This document shows positions 57,284 to 64,000 of a DNA stretch of 64,000 nt, piece after piece. How positions within the stretch are numbered: position 1 is the first letter of the stretch; each line of letters begins with the position of its first letter. Both the position numbers and the translations under genes were made by a program. The DNA is from Schistocerca nitens (taxonomy: Eukaryota; Arthropoda; Insecta; Orthoptera; Acrididae). The stretch is from the NCBI RefSeq assembly GCF_023898315.1, contig NC_064622.1:174116178-174180177 (forward strand), read 5' to 3'. The notes beneath the pieces are model-generated. The model saw only the letters and a list, made by a program, of their open reading frames with translations, was not told the DNA's origin and made no database searches.

Positions 57284-57563
57284 ATCTTATATTTGTAAAT
57301 ATAAGCCACCACCGACTTTACTTGGCCTAGGTGTATGGATTTACTAATTTCACTTTGCGTATTAAAATCTTTGCTTCTTCGGATAGGTTTTATTTATATT
57401 CTGTGTTAGGTAATACGAACTGGTTAAGTTTGCTTTGTGATTTGAGCGGCTGCTCATTAAGTTTCGATTTCGCTTCCTTCATGTATAAAAATGCCTAGAA
57501 AGCGGTCGAGTCTGTCTGAATATTCCAGAACAGCTAAAAGCGTAAGGACTCTGTAGTCTCAAG
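57284..57563. other. No recognised feature
   Basis: AT-rich DNA; nothing identifiable. Confidence 0.4.
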
Positions 57564-57574
57564 AATTTAATAAA

Positions 57575-57771
57575 CCCCGGCCGGAGTGGCCGAGCGGTTC
57601 TAGGCGCTACAGTCTGGAACCACGCGACCGCTACGGTCGCAGGTTCGAATCCTGCCTCGGGCATGGATGTGTGTGATGTCCTCAGGTTAGTTAGGTTTAA
57701 GTAGTTCTAAGTTCTAGGGGACTGATGACCTCAGAAGTTAAGTCCCATAGTGCTCAGAGCCATTTTGAACC
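57575..57771 (+). mobile_element. SINE, family 1
   Basis: A full plus-strand copy with A box (tggccgagcggttctaggcg) and B box (ggttcgaatcctgcc); identical 11-base duplication aatttaataaa at 57564-57574 and 57772-57782. Confidence 0.95.
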
Positions 57772-57782
57772 AATTTAATAAA

Positions 57783-58267
57783 TATTGTGAGGCAACAGTT
57801 GCTGCTGCTAGAAAACATCAGGCCTTAACTCGTTCTTTAGAAATTCCGTCTGAATGCAAGATTCCACGTAACTCTAATTGAGAACGTCATGCATTATCTC
57901 GCTCCTCAGAGCCTGACAGAAGCTTAAAGCTACTTCTCTCCAAGGTAACATTATAGAAGCGGAAATTGTGCCAGGAAGTGTCACAGCCGAGCAAGTTTTT
58001 ATATCAAAATCCCGCTAATTCCTAACGATTTACAATTTCGCTTTAAACATATACGATTCCCAGTGAGCTTATGCTATGCCGTGACCGTAAACAAAGGAAA
58101 CAGCATGCGAGCATGGACCTTAGTTTCACTTGATTTTCGAATGGTCAGCTCTACCTGTAGGCGTGTCTATCGGTTGGCAATAAACATTTAATAACTGTTA
58201 ATTTTTACAGATAAACAAATATAGTGAAGCATTTGAAAGTAATTAAAGGGTGAAAGTGTTAGTAGCA
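57783..58267. other. No recognised feature
   Basis: AT-rich DNA; nothing identifiable. Confidence 0.4.
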
Positions 58268-58269
58268 TA

Positions 58270-59092
58270 GCTGATCAAAAGTATCTGGACAGCCATTGCA
58301 GTGCGAAATCGACTGTTAAGGTATGTCATGGGACGAGGACCCACCAGTATAATACGAGTTGGAGAGTATCGTCATGTCAGTAGGGAAAAGGCAACAGCAG
58401 AATGAGTAGGTCAGGAGAGCCGAGCGACTTCCAATGTGCACTAGTCACCGGGTGTCACGTCAGTAACAAATCCATCAGGGACATTTCAACCCTTCTAAAT
58501 CTGCTCAAGTCGACTGTTGGTGATGTGAACTGTAGATGCGGAGGAACAGCCACAGCTAAAGCAACATCAGGACACGGTGGCTGTAAGAAATCGAATAAAA
58601 TAAGTGTAAGAACTCACTCATCAGCTCCAAAGTTCCACCAGCATTCCAGGCGGCATAGTGACTGTGCGTAGTGAGCTAAAACTAAAGGCGTACGATATTA
58701 AGCAGTGTCTCACAAACCATACATTTCTGTAGGAATTCCTAAGCGACGTTTGAGGTGGTGTAAAGAGCAGTACCACTGGACAGTGGATGACTGAGAACGA
58801 ATGGACTGGAATGATGAATGGCGCTATATGCTGTGGAAACGTGATGGAGTCCAGAACTCAACGGAAGACGTTTAGGATGAGTTAGAAAATCGACTTCGTT
58901 CCAGACCTCATCGTTCACCATCACTACCTCCACTGGTTTCGGCTATTGAGGAAGAATGGGATTCCTTTCCTCCACAGACATTCAGACATACAACTGACAG
59001 TGTCTTCAGCAGAGTTCAAGCCCCCATAAACGGGAAGGGCGGACGCGCCATGTTAACGTCGATTAATGGGTGCCCAGATATTTTTGACCGGA
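58270..59092 (+). mobile_element. Tc1-like element, internally deleted
   Basis: Terminal repeats gctgatcaaaagtatctgga (left) and the complement on the right (ending tttttgaccgga) are flanked by TA (58268-58269, 59093-59094). The plus strand encodes a helix-turn-helix N-terminus (GEPSDFQCALVTGCHVSNKS, STVGDVN) and a C-terminus (ELENRLRSRPHRSPSLPPLV, EEEWDSFPPQTFRH). The middle, including the QQDN catalytic segment, is missing. The total is about 0.82 kb. It is non-autonomous. Confidence 0.85.
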
Positions 59093-59149
59093 TAGTGCAG
59101 ATGTCCATAGAAAACTGTAGGTGTGCACCTAAATATTGTATATATATAT

Positions 59150-59158
59150 ATTGCATCT

Positions 59159-59250
<92 letters not shown>

Positions 59251-59255
59251 GCAAT
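59150..59255. repeat. Palindromic AC/TA/GT microsatellite
   Basis: (AC)n, then (TA)n, then (GT)n, flanked by attgcatctac on the left and its complement gtagatgcaat on the right, so the whole tract can fold into one hairpin. The GT arm is longer than the AC arm. Confidence 0.93.
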
Positions 59256-59512
59256 GGAATGTTAGCATTCACAAGCATAATAATGTTTCCGATCGTACTG
59301 ATTACGTTAATTTATGACTAAATTTATGTTATTTTCGCTAGCACCACGACTCTATAGTCTATCTGCACGTGGTCAAAAATTCATTCTTGCAAAATACGTC
59401 CAAGTGACAATGAGCCTACAGTGACGGGAAAGCTAGTTAATGATACAATAAATCGTATCAGATCCAGAAAGCGACTGGTTGAAATCATACCTAGATAAAC
59501 CGCCTATTCGGC

Positions 59513-60354
59513 AGCCACAATTAATCGTCTACATTGAACATAATGAAAGCTATGACGTCTTCAAATATGATGGTTGTCATAAATTTTTGATTGTCACCTC
59601 CAAAAGAAAAAAAAAATCTAGGTGTGTGCATGAATCTTGATGGTGGTGTTAGATTCGGTGCGACATATTTTCCCAAACGACGGATAATTTGGCTGAGACT
59701 TTGGTTGTAAAAGTATTCATTTTGGCTGTTCAGGTACCTCGTCATCATTCTGGACATGCCAGCCACGCAACGGTGTCATGAGCAAGCAGATACTGGTGCC
59801 ATTTTATGAGAATACCCAGAGTCAGAGCAAATCTGATCGGCCAAAAGTGGCTGAGCCATCAGCAGAATGAGATACAGCGACCTTCTCCATGTTAAAAATC
59901 TCGTGCAGGACGGTAAAAACTGGCCAGTTACCAGTTTTCACTTTTTCCTGTATTATCTCGACTGTGATACGCCGATCTTAGAGCAACAAGGCCACAAGTT
60001 CCATTTAGATTTCCGGTTCGTCACAGATTGATCATCTACCATTTCATTCGTCGTAACTGAGATTTCTCGAGAACACCGGAGGCGTCTGTGCCACCTAACC
60101 ATAGCGTCGTACAGTGGCGCTCTGATGTAGATTTCCACTGCTTCAGTATGAATTGTGGCAACGCTGATCCCTTCAAATACTGAGAACGTATTAACGCTCA
60201 ATATTTTGCTTTCCCAACGCGCCTCTTCTCCAGCAGCATGCTACCGTACTGTGGTGCAGGGATTTGAAAGCGTACAAAGAGTACAGACATGTACGGCAAA
60301 AAAAAAATACTTCAGTTTTTCGAGGTGATAATTAAGACTTTATGACTACCCTCG
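59513..60354 (-). pseudogene. Mariner-like transposase relic
   Basis: The minus strand has DAMVRWHRRLRCSREISVTT near 60110-60050, like the N-terminal 'W-rRf--gre-v-dd' block of mariners. Then come RRITVEIIQ (frame-corrected), VFTVLHEIFNMEKVA near 59900, matching the 'S-h-iL-e-LnM-kV' block. The right terminus tatgactaccctcg (60341-60354), followed by TA, resembles the common mariner end cgagggta read inward. The left terminus was not found. Heavily decayed. Confidence 0.6.
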
Positions 60355-60459
60355 TATGGTAAATGGTGCAGTGTGCTCTCCCAACCTTTTGAATTACAGT
60401 AACCGAGACTGTGTTAATTCGAAATCCTCATTTCTACCTCAGCATCCCCAACTTCCTAG

Positions 60460-61165
60460 TCCAATTATTTAACAAACTAAAATATCTCGGAGTAATCATC
60501 GACTAAATACTAATACGGAATTCCCTTCTGCTAATCGGGCAACAAAACTATAGCAATAGAGTGAAACAACGAAATGGCCTAACATGGGGATTGTATCCCT
60601 CCATCATGCACTGCACTTACAAAGCCTAAACCAGAACTCCCCTCTTTTATGCTAATGTGCTAATGGAGTCTCTCCAACAGTATCCTCATGGCCAAAAACT
60701 TCAAGTCTTCCACATCCGTTTACCATCCACCGCTTGAATGCTGTACGAAGTTCTAATTTCATCCCTTTCCTTTCCGAGAATTCCTTAACTACCTTACTCT
60801 TGACACTAACCACCCAATCGTTTCTTCCTTGACTACCAATCCTCGTAGTCTGATGCGCTTGTACCGACATCTTCCCCACTCCAAACCTTGCACCTACACA
60901 TTCTCCACGAACTATCTCAATGAAAATTCAACCACCTCCCCCTAACTGACTACGTAATTCACCCAGAGACCTAAACATCCTTCCAGTTCTGCTCTTTTTC
61001 CTTCCCACGTCAGGGCTCCTCTACCGCCCAGTATTCTGCCTCCCTTCCCAATGATATTGCGTCCTCAGCCTCTTCTTTTCCAACCTTCCAAAAGCTCTCC
61101 CAGAAAGCCTTTAATGACTCACTTCTTGCCCTACACAAAAGTGGATGATAAGCAGCACAGACCAC
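60460..61165 (+). pseudogene. Possible LINE C-terminal relic
   Basis: A KYLGVIID segment near 60480 resembles the post-catalytic YLGV block of LINE reverse transcriptases, and the following sequence is protein-like but full of stops. It could be a jockey/I-type relic; this rests on one short motif. Confidence 0.35.
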
Positions 61166-61179
61166 AAGGGCTAGAAGCT

Positions 61180-61495
61180 TTTCAAACGTAGGGTTGCGGA
61201 AGAATGCTAAAGATAGGTTACTTAGGGCGTGTAATTAAGGTATTGAATATAAGTAGAGAGAAAAGAGCTCTAGGATACGACTGTAGGGTGGCAGGCTGAT
61301 AGGACATATCCACAGGCATCAAGAAATAACTGTTTTCGTAATGGAGAGATGTGTGTGAGGTCGCAACCGTAAAGAGAGGTTAAGGTCTGAATATAGCAAA
61401 AAGTTCAAACGGATGTAGAGACTTTCACAAGACAGACGAGCTTGGAGAGCTCTATCAGAGCAGTCTCCAGATTGGAGACTACAACGTCAGTAATG
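61180..61495 (+). pseudogene. RTE-type LINE 3' fragment
   Basis: It carries cggaagaatgctaaagatag, gacgagcttggagagctcta and cagattggagactacaac, which parallel the C-terminal codons and 3' end of the RTE at 34885 in a diverged subfamily. Confidence 0.6.
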
Positions 61496-62685
61496 TAAAG
61501 CATCGGACAGGATCGAGACGTGCGTGTATTCTCCAAGAAATTGTAACTGATATCTTAACGGCTGTTCAATGAAATTACCTTAGCTAGCAATTTCTAGAGA
61601 TTGAGTAAGGGGCAGATGGGTAGATTTGTCTATCAGATAGTCGCTTTCATGCGTAAAGCTAGCTATTGTGCACAATTCATTATACAGTAAACGTGTATCA
61701 CTGTACTCCGACGTATCTGATTCGCTGTTTCCCTCCAAAACTGAAAGTGTGATGAATTGTATTAAATTACAAAGAGTTAATTAAATGCACAGACCAGACA
61801 ATTTCTTCCTCGTTTCAGTTGATGAAAGGTAACAACATCATGAGGTAAGAGTCCATTAGATACTTTTCTGCTAAATTTCGTAAATTCTCTGTAACATTTT
61901 GAAAATAAATTATTATAAAGGTGTTTCTGTGTAATTTTTTACCCTTCCAAAACCTTCCCTCAGTTCTTTAAACAAAACGATTTTTCAGTTATGGAAAGGT
62001 CACTTTTCTATGATGTTTCAGACAATCCATTGTACGCAATGTCAGCAATACACGCACGTACTTAATTATAACAATAATGGCAGACCATCGGGAGGTCATA
62101 TTGTACTCACTTAATGCCCTGGTATGCAGTTTTGCGGTCCTCGTTGACTGAGTATTGAGCAGTTCAGGTACTTAGATTTCAAAATGATGATTACGACTGC
62201 AAATCTTGCCGTTACATATTTTTAACCAAACTGAAATATTTACGTACTTCAAATTTCGTTTGACGCCAGCACACATTTTGGTCGACTACTTACAGTTCCA
62301 CACCCCTCAGTGTCACAGAGATACATTGTGTTGGTAATACTTTTTCCATAACAGGGTGATACTCAATGCAATAATTTAAGATGAAGCTTGATTTTTAAAA
62401 ATGTCATTGACGCACCACTGTATAGTTTGTCTTTGCAATAAGGATACGTATTTGAAAAATTGAATTAGAAAAGGATTTTTTTCAGTTGGTGGTGAGTAAA
62501 CCTATACATATTGCAACTGTGTTACAGTTAGGTTTGAGGTATGCCGTTTCATACACGAGTATTCTTTTGTACTCCGGTTTTGTTATTATTGTGCGAATGA
62601 CACGACAGTACATATCTCGCAAGACAGATGTTAGTAAATAATGTCCTTTAGCAATCCATCAAAATACATCAAACATAATGAAATA
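61496..62685. other. No recognised feature
   Basis: About 1.2 kb of AT-rich DNA with no identifiable signal. Confidence 0.45.
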
Positions 62686-62689
62686 TCCC

Positions 62690-62800
62690 CTCTGCAGCAT
62701 AGTGTTCGGTGATATGAAACTTCCTGGCATTTTAAGTTGTGTGGTGGATCGATACTCGAACTCAGGACCTATGTCTTTCATGGGCAACTGCTTATCTATT
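62690..62800 (-). mobile_element. tRNA-like element, short diverged fragment
   Basis: It has ctctgcagcatagtgttcgg, gatatgaaacttcctggc and tcgaactcaggacctatg, matching the inverted end and B-box region of 20145-20744 (minus orientation) with many changes. Confidence 0.65.
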
Positions 62801-63006
62801 ATGACTGAAGGAATGGATTGGTATAAAATCAGACACTGGCATCTTAAGCTGTGTACTAGAATGTTATGTATCTGGCACGGGTAAAATTTATGAGCAAACT
62901 AGACTCGAAAATGGACAAAATCAATTCTTTAAATTACTCGCACACTATAGGGATCACAAGAACTGCGCAATTTCCAAAATATATAACCCAAGAAGTTGCA
63001 TGATAT

Positions 63007-63289
63007 ATACACTGACGAGCCAAATGATCATGAGCACTTGCTTAATAGCCTCGGAAAGCAGTGCATCAGTGATTCTACGTGATACGCATTCTGAAAGTCC
63101 TTGCCAGGTTTCAGGGGCAATGTGGGACCATGTGTCCGCGGAGAGACCACGTAATTCCAGTATATCGGTGGCGTGTGGTTCTTGTGCGATGAGCTGGAAC
63201 CCAGTAGCGTCCAGATGTGTTCCGTCGGTTTCAGAACAGGTGAATTTGGTAGCCAAAATAACGATGTGAGTTTACTATAAAGCTCAAAC
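63007..63289. mobile_element. Tc1-like element 5' fragment
   Basis: The terminus tacactgacgagccaaatga resembles the left end of 19247-21043; near 63264-63290 gatgtgagtttac...ctcaaac parallels 19513-19545 of that copy. The rest is cut off or displaced by the mariner at 63291. Confidence 0.65.
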
Positions 63290-63290
63290 T

Positions 63291-64000
63291 ACGAGGGGCG
63301 TTTGAAAAAGTCCGTGCAAAAACAAAAAGTACTTACGTGTTTGGGGTAAACCTGTTTTTTTTTTTATTTTTAGACATAGTCTCCTTTTAGACTTATACGC
63401 TTCGTCCAACGCTATTCTAATTTGTTGATCCCTTCCGAATAATAGGAACTGCCCAAGTCTGCAAAATTGCTATTAGCTGCAGCACTCACCTAAAGTTGAA
63501 TAAAATCTTTGATCCGTTAGCTATTTCTTTAAATTGAGGAACAAATAGTAGTCCGAAGGAGCCAAGTCTGGAGAATAGGAGGGGATATGCAACGAGTTGA
63601 AATCGTATTTCCCTTAATTTTGCGACCACGACTGCTGAGGTGTGTGCGGGTGCATTGTCGTGATGGAAACGGACTTTTTTGCGGTTCAATCACAGCGTTT
63701 TTCTTGCAGCTCGGTTTTCAAACGGTCTAATAACGATGAATAATATGCACCTGTAATAGTTTTACCCTTTTCCAGATAGTCGATGAGGATTATCCCTTGC
63801 CAATCCCAAAACACAGTCGCCATAACCTTTCCGGCCGAAGGAATGGTCTTCGCCTTTTTTGGTGCATATTCTCCCTTGGTAACCCATTTTTTAGATTGTT
63901 GTTTGGTCTCAGGAGTGTAGAAATGTATCCATGTTTCATCAACAGTGACGAAACGACGCTTAAAGTCCTGCATATTCTACCTGAACTGCTGCAAATAATC
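63291..64000 (-). mobile_element. Mariner, truncated by the window end
   Basis: The terminal repeat begins at a TA (63290-63291) with cgaggggcgtttgaaaaagt. The minus strand encodes transposase: RRFVTVDETWIHFYTPETKQ (first catalytic Asp), KKAKTIPSAGKVMATVFWDW and KVRFHHDNAPAHTSAVVVAK (second Asp). The third region (YSPDLAPSDYYLF) is present but out of frame because of an extra C in a CCCC run near 63587; the open frame reads YPLLFSRLGSFGLL instead. The N-terminal part lies beyond the window. Confidence 0.88.

Overview
The window is repeat-dominated eukaryotic DNA. From memory, several SINE, LINE, Tc1-like and LTR sequences here resemble abundant repeats of short-horned grasshoppers (Orthoptera, Schistocerca/locust-like). 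No search was run, so that assignment is recognition only. I see no convincing host protein-coding exon, no genuine tRNA or rRNA gene, no CRISPR array and no bacterial operon. Almost every open frame with recognisable content belongs to a transposable element, and nearly all are broken.

Layout. 1-16 kb: fold-back hairpins (135-394, 534-629, 1542-1703, 2877-2956), a Ser/Leu-type tRNA-like SINE (2424-2625), a decayed RTE-type LINE split by a SINE (3941-5115), a CR1-like LINE relic (9700-10890), a ~970-bp fold-back element with a SINE at its centre (11519-12485) and featureless AT-rich DNA. 15.8-23.7 kb: a CpG-rich island (15830-16460), a CR1-like LINE with most of its reverse transcriptase (16940-18530), then a nested stack (LINE fragment, possible hAT element, Tc1-like element, fold-back carrying tRNA-like sequence). 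23.7-29.6 kb: a Tc1-like transposase end, a nearly intact LINE flanked by (TA)n on both sides (24356-27811), an RT relic, and an internally deleted mariner carrying a SINE. 30-38.7 kb: another fold-back, a ~1.2-kb Tc1-like element (31854-33060), an RTE LINE with exact 9-bp target duplications and three lesions (34885-37765), a jockey/CR1-like relic and a SINE. 39-52 kb: more SINEs, a mariner relic (42060-43180), a 515-bp solo LTR with a 5-bp duplication (43880-44394), a long inverted repeat and a Tc1-like relic with an internal 311-bp duplication. 52-64 kb: microsatellites, a GC-rich island (53030-53340), a second copy of the ~1.2-kb Tc1-like element carrying a LINE that itself carries a SINE (53581-55877), head-to-head RTE fragments, a deleted Tc1 (58270-59092), a mariner relic, and a mariner cut by the window end that sits inside a Tc1-like fragment.

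The elements form a stratified record. At least fifteen SINE or fold-back insertions can be placed to the base by direct target duplications of 8-13 bp. The SINE families are modular: several tRNA-like heads are joined to a small set of shared tails, and none ends in poly(A). The most unusual objects are the fold-back elements, especially the family carrying a tRNA-like body inside long inverted arms, and the (TA)n-flanked LINE whose reading frame is interrupted at one C8 homopolymer.
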